Assembly: GCA_045802605.1 (NCBI GenBank)
Contig: JBJMQS010000003.1
Location: 62,001 to 126,000, forward strand
Direction: 5' to 3'
Source of the DNA: JBJMQS01 sp045802605
GTDB lineage: Bacteria > Planctomycetota > Planctomycetia > Gemmatales > Gemmataceae
Length of the DNA stretch: 64,000 nucleotides
Below are positions 35,205 through 45,695 of the stretch, in pieces; within the stretch, counting starts at the first letter, position 1, and each line of letters starts with the position of its first letter. The position numbers were made by a program, and so were the translations under genes. The notes under the pieces were generated by a model. It was given only the letters and a program-made list of their open reading frames with translations, was not told the origin of the DNA and ran no database searches.

Positions 35205-38200
35205 TCACGGCGCTCCTGCCAAACGATTGCGGAACTCCAGGTAATCCGTTTGATCCACATCACCGGAATTCTGATAATCGAACACGCTGTTGGGGCCATT
35301 CGCCAGCGCATTGCGGAACACGAGGTAGTCAACTTGGTCTACCGCACCGTCGCCATTCTGATCGCCAAAGTAGCGGAAGAACTTGTTGGCCGCGGTCCCA
35401 GTGACCGTGTAATTGGTACCTGCACCGCCACCTGATCCGTTGAGCTGACCCCCGGCACCGCTGACCTTCGACCCATCGATCACAAAGTTGTAAAGACCAT
35501 CGACGAGTGACCCGGTCCCATCGGCATAGGTGCCAGCAAATGTAATGGTCACCGAACTCGCCGGGCCGTTCACCGGATTAGTGACCAAACCCACTGGGCC
35601 AGTCGAACCGGCACTAGCACTGCTCACACTGCGCGAAAGACTGAACGCACTGACAACGCTGCCGGTGAAATTGACGGCTTCGGAAAACGTGACGATGATT
35701 CGCCGGACTTCCGTGCGCTGCGTGTTGCCGTTGACGCCTCCGATATTGGCGTTGCCCGTGCCTTCGTTGAGAACAACTGACGTGACCGTGGGTGGAGCGA
35801 CCGCCGCTTGCACTTCGTACGCTCCCATGTCCGCCTTGATACCGGCCACCCGCGCGAAGCTCGCGCCGCGCTGATCGGTCGTGAGGATGTCCGGATTCGA
35901 GCCGGCATTAATTGCGGGGCTGCCCGATTGCAGCGCATGGGTCGGCGTCGCGCCGCCGTTGTTCGTCAGCGAGCCCAGAATTGGATTGGTGCCGATCGGC
36001 AGATTGCCACCTTGGTCGTTGATCGTGCCTGACATCGATTGAATGACGCTCGTCTTGGAATTCATCCAACCGGTGTAACTGGGCCCATAGATTCCGGGCT
36101 CCGCGGAGGCGGTGTTCCCCGAGATGATGGAACTTTCGATGTTCAAAATCCCCGCCGAGTAATTCGCGGGTGTCATGCGGATGGCTCCGCCCGTCTTCGC
36201 AAAGTTGCCGGTCACTGTCGTGTTGTGCAATGTAATCGAGCCGGAATTGGTGAACTGGCCGCCGATCGCTCCGCCGCCGCCCGCAACGTTCGCCGAGGCG
36301 TTGTTGGAAAGTGTGCTATTCGAGATGGACACGTTTGCACCGTGGACGAAATAGACCGCACCACCGAACAAGTACGCGTTATTCCCGGACAGCGTGCTGT
36401 TCGTGACGATCACCTTCGCGGTAGAGAATGTCACATACGGATTGATGGCGATGGCCCCGCCATGTTGGTTGACCATGCAGCCGGTAATCCAAGTGCGATC
36501 GAGCGTCAGCGTGTCGCCCTGGCCCACGAATATGCCGCCGCCGAACGTCGCGGAACCGTGATATAACTTGAGGCCCGAGATGTTGACGACGTGTCCGCCT
36601 CCGAGCTCAAATTGATGACCGAAGAAATTCATGTCGATCGTGAGGTTATTCGCCCCCGGGCCGACGATGCTCACGTTGTCATTGATCGGATAGGTGTATC
36701 CAGTATTGACGGAAATCGTCGTTCCCGAGGGAAGATTGAAATTAATGGTGTCGGTACCCGCATTCGTGTTTGTGAGGTTGATCGCTTCGCGCAGTGTCAA
36801 CTTGCCAGCGCTGTTGTCTCCATCGTCCGGCTCACCCGAGTTATCCACTGTCAGGGCTACGTTGAAGCCGGTCTTGAACGTGCCCAGTGTGCCGGCCGCG
36901 ACCGACAAGCTGTCGTCGGAGTCCAACACTTCGTTCGCATTCATGGCGACGGAATAAGCGCCGAGGTTATACCCTTTGCTGGGATTCATACTGCCCCAGC
37001 CATTGGCCGGCGCGGGAATTGTGTAGGTAACGGTCCACGCACTGCCCGAGCCGGAAGGACTGAACGACGTCGGAATCTGGCCAGCGCCGAAACCGGGACC
37101 AGTGACTTTGACGTCCGACGTGCCGAAGGTGGTCGAGTCGATGTTGCCACCGTCGGAGTCCGTGTACAGCACCTGAAAGCTATACGTCCCGCTTCCGGCC
37201 GCCGAGACATTCGCCGCGGATAGCAATGTCGCGCTCGGTGCGAGCTGGCTTTCGACAGCACCCATGTCGATTTTTGCCGGGTTGCCAAGCAGACGCGGAT
37301 ATCCGACTCCGCGCTGATCCAGCGTAAGATTGGCCGGGTTTGATCCGGCGTCGCGCACCGGGCTGCCCGAGACAGGCACGCGAGTCTTGATTGTCGTACC
37401 ATCGGGTAGGCTGAAACCACCATAGCTCGCCAGCGCCTTGAGACCAACTGGAGTGCCGATCTGATTGCCAATCGCGCCGCCTTGCGGCGTGAAGCCCAAG
37501 CTATCACCGACCGCGGTGTAATTAATCGTTATCGACGATGACGCGAATATGTCGGCACCGATCGTGGTCGATCCGCTCGGCAGCGTGTTGCCCGACACAA
37601 TGCAGCTTTCAATATTGATTGTCCCGCCCGCACGATTCACACCGCCGCCCGTGGCCACATTGCTGCCGGTAATCCTGTTGTCAGCTATGGTGGAGTTTTG
37701 AATCATCACAGTGCCTGTGGGATTCAAATTCAATCCGCCACCATTGCCCGTCGATGTGTTGCCGCTAAAGGTGGATTGCCGCACGATCCACCCGCCGACT
37801 ACAGTGCCCGAATAAAAGACGGCACCGCCGGTAAGCACAATTGCAGTATCGATAACGTTGGAAGAGAACGTTGAATTCTGAATCAATGCACTGTTGGACC
37901 CGCCGGTCCAATAAAGGCCGCCACCGCCGCTAGCGCCACTCGCCGTGTTTGAGTGATTGCCGCTGATCGAGCATTGGTTCATAGCCAACACAGAGTTCGA
38001 TGCGATCCGGATGCCACCGCCGTTGCTACCCGCGGTGTTGTTCTTGAACACGCTGTTAGAGATGGTGATGTTGCCGGCAAAGTAGCCACCGCCACCGGTT
38101 CCTGTAGAAGTGTTCCCCGAAAATATCGATTGGCTTATCGTGATGTTCTGGGTATTAATGCTAGCCAACTGCCGAATAGCACCACCCGCACTTTGCGCTA

Positions 38201-40958
38201 AATTGTTATTGAACTGAGAACTGTCCAAAGTAATCGTGGAGTAGGCGCCACTCGAGTTAATAGCCCCAGCTGAAGCACCCGTCGACCGGTTGTTCGCAAA
38301 CACGGCGTTAATCACGGTCAACTGCGAGCCCTTGGTCAAATTTCCGTTCACAAAACCCGCGCCACCGCCAATAGCTATCGCACCACCAGTGCCGGTGCTG
38401 CTTGTGTTCAACGTAAAATCCGTGTTGGTCAGACTGACCGTTGAGCCGGACGTGTTGCCAAAAGAGATTACTCCACCGGCAGCGGCCGCCGTGAATTTAG
38501 TGAAGTTGATATTTGAGATCGATAGGCTCTGACCGTCGGAGAGAACAAATCGGTTCTGGCTGGCGCTGTTTCCATTAATTGTCACTCGCGCCGCATTGCT
38601 CGGCCCATTGATGACTAATGAGTTGTTGACCGAGGTGCTAGCGTTGCCAGTTAGTGTAATCGTCGAGCTCGTCATCGTCGCCGTATCGAAAGTGATCGTG
38701 TTAGCGACGCCGGTAACTACGTTGCTATTCGCCACTGCCAAAGCTTCGCGAAACGTGAACTGGCCGGCCGAGTAATTGCCATCGTCCGCGCCGTCGAGCT
38801 TGCTGCTCACCACCAGGTTCAAGCCAAAGTTGGTTTTGAATGTGCCCAGTGAGCCTGCAGTTACTGTGTGCGTAGTGCCGTCAGTGTCCTCGACCTCGGA
38901 CGGGTTCATCGTCACCGTGTAATTGCCGATATTGAATTTGCTGCTCCCGTTAACTCCGCCCCATCCCCCGGGCGGTGCAGACACAGAGTAAGTCACAGTG
39001 ATCGTCTTGCCGCTCGCCGGCGTAAACGACACAGTGCTCGCATTCGCGCTGAATCCGTTTGGTCCGCTCACCGTGATGTCGCTGTTGTTGAACGTGGTCG
39101 TATTCAAACCAACATCATCGGTATACGTCACTTGAAACGTGAACGGGTTCGTGCTCGCCGAATTCACATCGCCGGCCACCAATAGCGCGTCAGGTATTGC
39201 CGACAGTCCGACGGCTTCAAAAGCACCGACATCCGCAGTGCTACCGACCACGCGCCGGTAGCCCGTTTCTCGCGCGTCAGTGGTTAAAGCCCCCGTGTTG
39301 TTGCCGGTATCGAGTAGCGGGCTGCCGGCTTTGAGGGACATCGTCTGCACATGCCCGCCGCCCGCGATCGTGGTGCCGCCATTGTCGCCCACTGCATTAA
39401 GTTGAGGATCGAGAAACACACCGCCAATGCCCGCCTGATACGTACCCGTAAACGTCACATTCGTGCCATCGTTATTCCCGACGAAACTGTTATTGCCGGG
39501 AACCGTTATCGCCGTGTTCGAATACAAATCGTTTGTGAGGGGCCCATTCACGGTGACTGTGTTGTTGGCGACCACGGTGCTATTCAGGACAAAAGTAGCT
39601 GACGCCGAGCTGGCCCGGAGAATTCCGCCGCCGGCGGATGACCCCCCTCCGGTCGCCGAATTGTCCACGATCGTGCTGTTGTTGATGGTAATGCTCGCGC
39701 TCACTTCAATGGCGCCGCCCCCAGCCGAGCCACTCGTCGTACTTGAGCCTGTGGCCTGATTCTTGCTGAATGTGCTGTTGTTGATCGTGACTACCACTGC
39801 GGCAAAAGTGGCCCCTCCACCTGCCGCGCCCGCTACATTGCCCACGAATGCAGAACTGTTAATGGTCGCCGTGGCACTCGGACTGGCGAAGGCCAAGCCA
39901 CCGCCGTTTCGACCGGCTGTGTTGCCCGTAAATTGAGACCTGTCGATGACCAAAGTGTTGGTCGTCGCTGTGATCGCGCCACCGTCAGACATCGCCGAGT
40001 TGTTGGTAAACGTCGAAAGTGCGATTGTCGTGGCACTTGCCGACAATATCGCGCCGCCGCTGAGTACCGCCGAGTTTCCGGTGAATTGACACAGCGAAAT
40101 TGTTCTACCGCCGCGAAATGCTCCGCCGCTAGTTCCTCCTGCGCTGTTGTTGGAAAAGCTGCAACCGGACAGGACAGACGTCACGCTATTGAAGTAAACC
40201 GCGCCTCCCCCACCCATGTTCGATCGATTGTCGGAGAATGTCGAATTGCTAATCGTCGCCAAGCCGCCGGACATGTAAACGCCGCCGCCGCCACTGGTCA
40301 CCCCGCCGAGGTTTTGATTCCCCGAAACCGTGCTGTCCGACATGGCGAACGTGGCGGCCCCAGGAAAGGACATGGCCCCTCCAAGAATGGACGCCACATT
40401 GTTCGAAATCATTGAGTTGGTCGCGAACAACCGCCCGCTCGTGGTCAAATAAACGCCGCCGCCTGAGCTGCTCGCAGTATTGCCGGTGATGAGCGCGTCG
40501 TTCAGCATCAACGTCAGCGCGGTTGTGGCACGAATGGCGCCGCCGGGGCCGGGCGCGTTGCCGCCAGTCAGCTTGAAACCCGAAATACTGATGGTGGAAC
40601 TGGCCGCACTGCTCAGATCAAAGATGCGTTGGCTCATCGGCGCGACAATAGCCGTCGCCCCGCTGCCGTTCCCTTGAATCGTGAGATTGAACCCTTCCAC
40701 ATACGCCGGAAGCGCGGGCGTCGTGAGATTGATCGTCGTCACCGATGCATCGAACGTGATCGTATCCGCTTCACCATTACTATTGGCGGCTGCTATAAGT
40801 TGTCGAAACTGCGTGGGTAGCCCGCTGTCCCCCGCGTCGGTCACCGTGAACACGGCCGGGGCAACTCGCCATTCCAAGCGTTCTAGAAATGGTCGGAGTC
40901 TTTTCGAGGTTCTGCGGAATTGGAAAATGCGCAAACGGCTTCGAAAACGTGGCGACAT
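35205..40958 (-). CDS. Giant surface protein: three CSLREA/Pmp-like beta-helix units, Ig-like linkers, C-terminal dockerin-like module
   Basis: Seen: 1917 residues from the ATG at 40958 (GAGAGG upstream; the frame opens at 41162 but overlaps the upstream gene). The N-terminus is Arg-rich, reaching 'LERLEWRVAPAVF' near residue 35. Three units repeat, each starting with a 'FRxLIAAANSN/FREALAVANSN/LREAINLTNTN' block (CSLREA-like), then GGA-and-F-x-x-N-rich beta-helix turns of the Chlamydia Pmp type, and ending in a 'choice-of-anchor Q' style close ('ADVGAFE', 'IDMGAVES', 'ADMGAYE'). Units lie at about 35-580, 716-1240 and 1372-1714, separated by two related Ig-like domains with 'AGTLGTFKT'. The last 197 residues are the Ig-like plus dockerin-like module shared with three neighbours ('DQNGDGAVDQVDYLVFRNAL', then 'DVDQTDYLEFRNRLAGAP'). 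Inferred: secreted adhesin or scaffold-bound surface protein. Confidence 0.88.
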   Translation of the reverse strand: MSPRFRSRLRIFQFRRTSKRLRPFLERLEWRVAPAVFTVTDAGDSGLPTQFRQLIAAANSNGEADTITFDASVTTINLTTPALPAYVEGFNLTIQGNGSGATAIVAPMSQRIFDLSSAASSTISISGFKLTGGNAPGPGGAIRATTALTLMLNDALITGNTASSSGGGVYLTTSGRLFATNSMISNNVASILGGAMSFPGAATFAMSDSTVSGNQNLGGVTSGGGGVYMSGGLATISNSTFSDNRSNMGGGGAVYFNSVTSVLSGCSFSNNSAGGTSGGAFRGGRTISLCQFTGNSAVLSGGAILSASATTIALSTFTNNSAMSDGGAITATTNTLVIDRSQFTGNTAGRNGGGLAFASPSATATINSSAFVGNVAGAAGGGATFAAVVVTINNSTFSKNQATGSSTTSGSAGGGAIEVSASITINNSTIVDNSATGGGSSAGGGILRASSASATFVLNSTVVANNTVTVNGPLTNDLYSNTAITVPGNNSFVGNNDGTNVTFTGTYQAGIGGVFLDPQLNAVGDNGGTTIAGGGHVQTMSLKAGSPLLDTGNNTGALTTDARETGYRRVVGSTADVGAFEAVGLSAIPDALLVAGDVNSASTNPFTFQVTYTDDVGLNTTTFNNSDITVSGPNGFSANASTVSFTPASGKTITVTYSVSAPPGGWGGVNGSSKFNIGNYTVTMNPSEVEDTDGTTHTVTAGSLGTFKTNFGLNLVVSSKLDGADDGNYSAGQFTFREALAVANSNVVTGVANTITFDTATMTSSTITLTGNASTSVNNSLVINGPSNAARVTINGNSASQNRFVLSDGQSLSISNINFTKFTAAAAGGVISFGNTSGSTVSLTNTDFTLNTSSTGTGGAIAIGGGAGFVNGNLTKGSQLTVINAVFANNRSTGASAGAINSSGAYSTITLDSSQFNNNLAQSAGGAIRQLASINTQNITISQSIFSGNTSTGTGGGGYFAGNITISNSVFKNNTAGSNGGGIRIASNSVLAMNQCSISGNHSNTASGASGGGGLYWTGGSNSALIQNSTFSSNVIDTAIVLTGGAVFYSGTVVGGWIVRQSTFSGNTSTGNGGGLNLNPTGTVMIQNSTIADNRITGSNVATGGGVNRAGGTINIESCIVSGNTLPSGSTTIGADIFASSSITINYTAVGDSLGFTPQGGAIGNQIGTPVGLKALASYGGFSLPDGTTIKTRVPVSGSPVRDAGSNPANLTLDQRGVGYPRLLGNPAKIDMGAVESQLAPSATLLSAANVSAAGSGTYSFQVLYTDSDGGNIDSTTFGTSDVKVTGPGFGAGQIPTSFSPSGSGSAWTVTYTIPAPANGWGSMNPSKGYNLGAYSVAMNANEVLDSDDSLSVAAGTLGTFKTGFNVALTVDNSGEPDDGDNSAGKLTLREAINLTNTNAGTDTINFNLPSGTTISVNTGYTYPINDNVSIVGPGANNLTIDMNFFGHQFELGGGHVVNISGLKLYHGSATFGGGIFVGQGDTLTLDRTWITGCMVNQHGGAIAINPYVTFSTAKVIVTNSTLSGNNAYLFGGAVYFVHGANVSISNSTLSNNASANVAGGGGAIGGQFTNSGSITLHNTTVTGNFAKTGGAIRMTPANYSAGILNIESSIISGNTASAEPGIYGPSYTGWMNSKTSVIQSMSGTINDQGGNLPIGTNPILGSLTNNGGATPTHALQSGSPAINAGSNPDILTTDQRGASFARVAGIKADMGAYEVQAAVAPPTVTSVVLNEGTGNANIGGVNGNTQRTEVRRIIVTFSEAVNFTGSVVSAFSLSRSVSSASAGSTGPVGLVTNPVNGPASSVTITFAGTYADGTGSLVDGLYNFVIDGSKVSGAGGQLNGSGGGAGTNYTVTGTAANKFFRYFGDQNGDGAVDQVDYLVFRNALANGPNSVFDYQNSGDVDQTDYLEFRNRLAGAP

Positions 40959-41055
40959 TGGGGCCTCTCGTTGCAGCCAAGCAAGTGGGTTCGCCCAAGT
41001 GGCCGATCTTATGCGAAATATCGCCGCAGTGCCACGAAAAAATGACCGCCAAAAA

Positions 41056-44000
41056 CTACGGCGCTCCGGCCAGCCGGTTACGGAACTCCAGGTAATCGGT
41101 TTGATCCACGTCACTCGAGTTCTGATAGTCGAAGACGCTGTTGGGGCCGCCAGCCAACGCATTGCGGAATACTAGATAATCCGTCTGATCAACAGTGCCA
41201 TCAGCGTTTTGATCGCCGTAGTAACGAAACCACTTGTTCGCGGTGGTGCCGGTGACCGTGTAGTTCGTGCCAGCGCCTCCGCCAGAGCCGTTGAGCTGGC
41301 CGCCGGCCCCCGTTACCTTCGTCGCGTCAATCGAGAAGTTATAAATGCCGTCCACGAGCGAACCGGTCGAGTCCGCATACGTACCGCTGAAGGTGATGGT
41401 CACCGAACTCGCCGGACCTGCCACAGGATTCGTTGTCAGCGCCACATTGCCGGCCGTGCCCGCGCTTGAACTGGCGCCGCTTCGCGCCAGCGTGAAAGCG
41501 CTAACCACAGTGGGGGAGAAGTTCACTGCTTCGGAGAAGGTGACGATTACCCGCCGTACCTCGGAACGCTGTTGCGTGCCGCTGACGCCGCCAATTGTGC
41601 CGCCCGTGCCTTCGTCAAGTACAACGCTCGTCACAGTTGGAGCCGCGACCGATGGCTGCCGAGTGAGCGTCACATCGTTGCCATCGCCGCCTTGATAACT
41701 GATGGTGAAGTTCACTCCACCGATTGTGACCGTCGCCCCTTCGATGTAGCCATTGAATGTGCCGGTCACCGCATCGCCGCCATCGTTGTCAATGATCTTG
41801 AACACTTGATTGGCAGCCGGCGAGTAGCCAAGGGTGGCCGACAGTGTCGCGCCGCCGAGATTGACGGTTCCATTGACAGACAGTTGATCATAGTCGGCGC
41901 CGGCATTGGGCCCGTTCAACTCCATGCTCAGCACCGAGCCGGAATTGAACACGATGTTGCCCGTCGTCAATTTCCCGGGACTGTTGCCAGGCGCAATGGT
42001 GCCGGTGCCAGTGACGGTCACCGTGCCGACCGTGCCACTACCGCCCAGCGTGCCGTTGACTTGGATCGCGCCCGTCATCGTGCCGTTGACGATGGTCGTG
42101 GAATTGGTGGGAACGACCGTTTGCCCTGAACTGTTGCCGTTGTCCAGAAGCGAAACCTTTTGACCACTTGATGCCGTGAATGTGCCGGTGGTGGTAATCT
42201 TTCCAGCATTTTGCGTGATGGCGCCGGTCGCAGTGAGCGTAATATCTCCGCTGCCATTATCCAGATCCGCATTGAGATTGATTGCGCCACCGGTGGTAAC
42301 CGCCAACTTGGTTGAGCCAGTGTGCGAGATGGCCGAGCTCAGAGTCACCGTGCCGGAGTTGATATCACCGATTTGCAGCGTGCCCGCGGTGATGCAATCC
42401 AACTCCGGATCACTCAATCCTAATGTGGTGACAAATATATCGCTGCCGCCCAAATCGATGGCAATGCCATTGGTGCGTTGCCGCACCGTCACTAGGTTCG
42501 CGGTGGTAATGGTCGAGGAGCTATTGATGAACATCGTGTTGGCGATCAACGTGATGTTGCCTGAGGCGCCGCACGTCACCGAAGCATTGTCGTCGTAAAA
42601 GCCGTACGGGGTCGTGCCGATCGCTCCCTCAAAGCCGGTGATGGTCAGGGAGCCGCCCGCCGAAACCGACGCGGCCGATACCAATTTCACTCCATAATTT
42701 CCGTCGCTGCCGAAGTTGCCGCCCTGGCCGATAATCGTCACGTTTGCGGTGCCGCCGCTGGTAATCGTCGTAGAGTCGGCACAATAAACTCCGTAATTGG
42801 AACCTGTCCCCGCGCCGCCGCCGGCGCCGCCGCCAGTACCGTTCACGGTCACGGCACCGCCGTTCGATGTAATTTGTGCCCCCGGGTTGGTCAAAGCCAC
42901 GCCATAATTCGTTGAGCTATTGACATTGGGGCCGCCCTGACCGATCACGTCCACGGTACCGCTCCCGCCCGCCGTGATCTTCCCATCGGTGCCGATTTGC
43001 ACGCCGACATTCGAGCTGGATGTTCCGGTGCCGCCGCCGGTGCCGGTAACTTTCACGTTGCCGCCGTTGGAGGTGATCATCGCGCTGGATTGCCCGACAA
43101 AAACGCCGTCATTGCCACTGCTACTCGCGCCGGTCGCACCTTGACCGGTGACCTCGACCGCTCCGGTACCCCCTGCAGTAATGACTCCATCCGAAAGAAC
43201 GCCGACGCCAAACCCACTGCTGGCGAAGCTCGACCCGCCGCCTGTGCCACTGACCGTCACCTTGCCACCGGCTGAGCTAATCGTGGCGTTGTTGACGTTC
43301 ACACCATAGGAAGTGTTGCCGCCAGGCGCGCCTGTCCCGCTGACCGTGACCGTGCCGCTGAGAGCGGCGGTAATCAGACCGCCGGACTCCAGATCGACGC
43401 CATGGTTCCAAGCCCCGGTACCCACTGCATGCCCAACGACGCTGACGTTTCCGCCGGCCGACTTGATGGCGGACGAGTTGGTAACAGACACGCCGAATTC
43501 CCAGACACTATTGCCGGTGCCGCCGGTGCCATTGACGCTGACACTGCCGCTGCCTCCGGCGGCAATCATGCCGCCGACCGAGACGCCGCTGCCGCTGCCG
43601 CCGCCGGTGCCAGTCACCGAGACATTGCCGCCATTCGATGTAATCGTTGTGCCGACCCAGAGGCCGGTACCGCCAGTCGCGCCGGCCGTACCATTGACCG
43701 TGACGTTGCCAGTGCCGCCCGCCGTGATTTTACTGCTCGACAACAGATAGACGCCGTCGGCGGATGGGCCAGCGCCGCCATTGCCAGTGACGCCGACCGC
43801 GCCGCCGGCCGAAGTGATCGACGAAAATGTCGTGATGGCGACGCCCTTGCTATAGGTGCTCGTGCTCGCACCGCCGGTGCCGTTGACGGTCGTGGTCGTG
43901 CCGGCGCCGCCGCCGGACACGGTCGCCGCGTTGGTCATCGACACACCATAGTTGGACGTGGACGTGTTGCCGCCCCGGCCATTCAACGTGACATTCCCGC

Positions 44001-45570
44001 TCGTGCTGCTAATCGAAGCCGCGTCCAAGAGAATGCCGGAGAAGGTGCCCGTGGTCGCGGTCGCTTGCTGATTGGCGGAGAGGGAGATCGCGCCCGAGGC
44101 CGTGACGATGCTGGAGTTGCTCTGAAGCCAAATGTTCTTTTGCGTCGTCAAGCTAATCGAGCCGGTACCTGACGCGGTCAAATCGGAATTGAGGCTGGCG
44201 AGGTTGATCGTGTTCACACTTGAAAAGTCGAGGTTCTTGCTTGGAGACAACGTAATCGATTGATTGATTGTAATGCTGGAGTTGTTGGTAAAAGACAGAC
44301 TGTTGGCGTGGGTGATGGCGGAATTGATTTGAATTTCGCCGGTCGAACTGCTGCCAATTTGCACCTTGAATGCGCTCACTAGGTCCAGTTCCGCATCACT
44401 TAGCCCCAGATTCACACCATAGCTATCGGCGCTGCCCACGTAGATCGGCCGGCCACTCGTACGTTGCAGAAGATTCACAATGCCAAATGGCGCTGTGACG
44501 GTGATGTTGGAAATGTTGGTGGTGTCGGCGACGATATTCATGCCGCCGTTCGTGCAACTGATCGTGCCGCTATCGGCCAGAATGCCGACCGACGTCGTCG
44601 CTGCTCCCTCCGTACCGAAGATGCTCAGAAAACTATTCGCCGACCAAGTACCGCCGGAAAGGTACGCACCGTGATTATTTTTGCCGCTGGATGAACCGAC
44701 GCCCTTTCCCGTGATGGTGAGATTCTCACCGGTAATCTTGCCCGACGCTGTCGTGAATACACCGTAACAGGCGCTTGCAGAGCCCGTGCCGCCCCCATTG
44801 CCGATCACTTGCATAATTGGCCCGCCGGCCATGATCTTAGAGTTGACGTCAGTGACAAATACACCGTAATTGTTGTTGCCGGCATTCGATCCACCGGTGC
44901 CGGTGATATTCACGGAACCGCTGTTGCTGCCCTGCAGCACGCCTGCGGCATGAACATGGACGCCATATTGCGCGCCGGCAACGGCTGTGCCGCCAACCCC
45001 GGTGACGTTTAAGTCGCCATTCCCGCTCACCTGCACGGTCGCGGCATTGATCTCCACGCCGATGAATGTTCCCGTACTGGCACCAGCGGAATTGCCCGAC
45101 AGTGTGATATTGCCATCGACCGACGACACGCCGGCGTTGACGACAACCGAGCGCGAGGCATAGAAGCCGATGACACCGGTGCCCGTCGCATTCACAGGGT
45201 TGTTGACTGTGAGCACATCCACATTGTTGACAGTCACGCCGCCCGAAAGGCTGAACGCCGCGGTACCCGCGAATGTGATCGACTGATTGCTGCTTGTACC
45301 GCCGTTTGTCTGCAAGATCGTCGTCACCGTGCTGGTGGCCACCGAAGTCGTGCCTGTGACGCCGGTCAAGGTAATATTGGTGCCATTGTTGCTGACGGTG
45401 ACCGATTCGACAGTTGTGCCCGTTGCGGTGTAGTTGATTGTCAAAGTCCCGGCGCTGAAAGACGCCGCCGCGGGGACGATCCGCTCCTCGCATCGTTCCA
45501 CCCAGCGGCGAAAATGCCCGCACTTCACAGACCTGCTGGGGAGTCGCTTGCGCAAAGTGAGCAATGCCAT
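41056..45570 (-). CDS. Giant surface protein of Gly/Thr-rich beta repeats with C-terminal PATR-like and dockerin-like module
   Basis: Seen: 1504 residues from an ATG with GAGGA seven bases upstream. The N-terminus is basic with no hydrophobic core and reaches 'CEERIVPAAAS' near residue 30. Most of the protein is repeats built round 'G-G-N-V-x-V-x-G-T-G-G', each opening 'ITSNGG' or 'ITAGG(S/T)G', with about 30-45 residues per repeat, expected to fold as a beta-solenoid. About 355 C-terminal residues match the autotransporter-associated-strand-like region ('GTIAPGNSPG', 'GGATLSATLGYSPAANQVFKIIDNDG', 'YQGGDGNDVTLTRQ') followed by the shared 197-residue Ig-like/dockerin-like end ('DQNADGTVDQTDYLVF'). 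Neighbours: second of four tandem paralogous giants on one strand, 97 bases upstream of the next. Probably secreted; function unknown. Confidence 0.86.
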   Translation of the reverse strand: MALLTLRKRLPSRSVKCGHFRRWVERCEERIVPAAASFSAGTLTINYTATGTTVESVTVSNNGTNITLTGVTGTTSVATSTVTTILQTNGGTSSNQSITFAGTAAFSLSGGVTVNNVDVLTVNNPVNATGTGVIGFYASRSVVVNAGVSSVDGNITLSGNSAGASTGTFIGVEINAATVQVSGNGDLNVTGVGGTAVAGAQYGVHVHAAGVLQGSNSGSVNITGTGGSNAGNNNYGVFVTDVNSKIMAGGPIMQVIGNGGGTGSASACYGVFTTASGKITGENLTITGKGVGSSSGKNNHGAYLSGGTWSANSFLSIFGTEGAATTSVGILADSGTISCTNGGMNIVADTTNISNITVTAPFGIVNLLQRTSGRPIYVGSADSYGVNLGLSDAELDLVSAFKVQIGSSSTGEIQINSAITHANSLSFTNNSSITINQSITLSPSKNLDFSSVNTINLASLNSDLTASGTGSISLTTQKNIWLQSNSSIVTASGAISLSANQQATATTGTFSGILLDAASISSTSGNVTLNGRGGNTSTSNYGVSMTNAATVSGGGAGTTTTVNGTGGASTSTYSKGVAITTFSSITSAGGAVGVTGNGGAGPSADGVYLLSSSKITAGGTGNVTVNGTAGATGGTGLWVGTTITSNGGNVSVTGTGGGSGSGVSVGGMIAAGGSGSVSVNGTGGTGNSVWEFGVSVTNSSAIKSAGGNVSVVGHAVGTGAWNHGVDLESGGLITAALSGTVTVSGTGAPGGNTSYGVNVNNATISSAGGKVTVSGTGGGSSFASSGFGVGVLSDGVITAGGTGAVEVTGQGATGASSSGNDGVFVGQSSAMITSNGGNVKVTGTGGGTGTSSSNVGVQIGTDGKITAGGSGTVDVIGQGGPNVNSSTNYGVALTNPGAQITSNGGAVTVNGTGGGAGGGAGTGSNYGVYCADSTTITSGGTANVTIIGQGGNFGSDGNYGVKLVSAASVSAGGSLTITGFEGAIGTTPYGFYDDNASVTCGASGNITLIANTMFINSSSTITTANLVTVRQRTNGIAIDLGGSDIFVTTLGLSDPELDCITAGTLQIGDINSGTVTLSSAISHTGSTKLAVTTGGAINLNADLDNGSGDITLTATGAITQNAGKITTTGTFTASSGQKVSLLDNGNSSGQTVVPTNSTTIVNGTMTGAIQVNGTLGGSGTVGTVTVTGTGTIAPGNSPGKLTTGNIVFNSGSVLSMELNGPNAGADYDQLSVNGTVNLGGATLSATLGYSPAANQVFKIIDNDGGDAVTGTFNGYIEGATVTIGGVNFTISYQGGDGNDVTLTRQPSVAAPTVTSVVLDEGTGGTIGGVSGTQQRSEVRRVIVTFSEAVNFSPTVVSAFTLARSGASSSAGTAGNVALTTNPVAGPASSVTITFSGTYADSTGSLVDGIYNFSIDATKVTGAGGQLNGSGGGAGTNYTVTGTTANKWFRYYGDQNADGTVDQTDYLVFRNALAGGPNSVFDYQNSSDVDQTDYLEFRNRLAGAP

Positions 45571-45695
45571 GGCTGGGTCCTCAATGGCGGCGCGGGCGAC
45601 TGGCCCGCGAATTTGAACTGATCGTTCGGATGATCTAATTTAGCCGCTGAGATTAGCCTTGGCTACCGCACATGTGACGTGGACGCGAAATTAGA

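Noticed and set aside
36039..44172. Several plus-strand frames of 150-260 codons across the giant genes
   Set aside because: All lie antisense to repeat-rich coding sequence, have Arg/Ala/His-biased composition and no ribosome-binding sites or family motifs.
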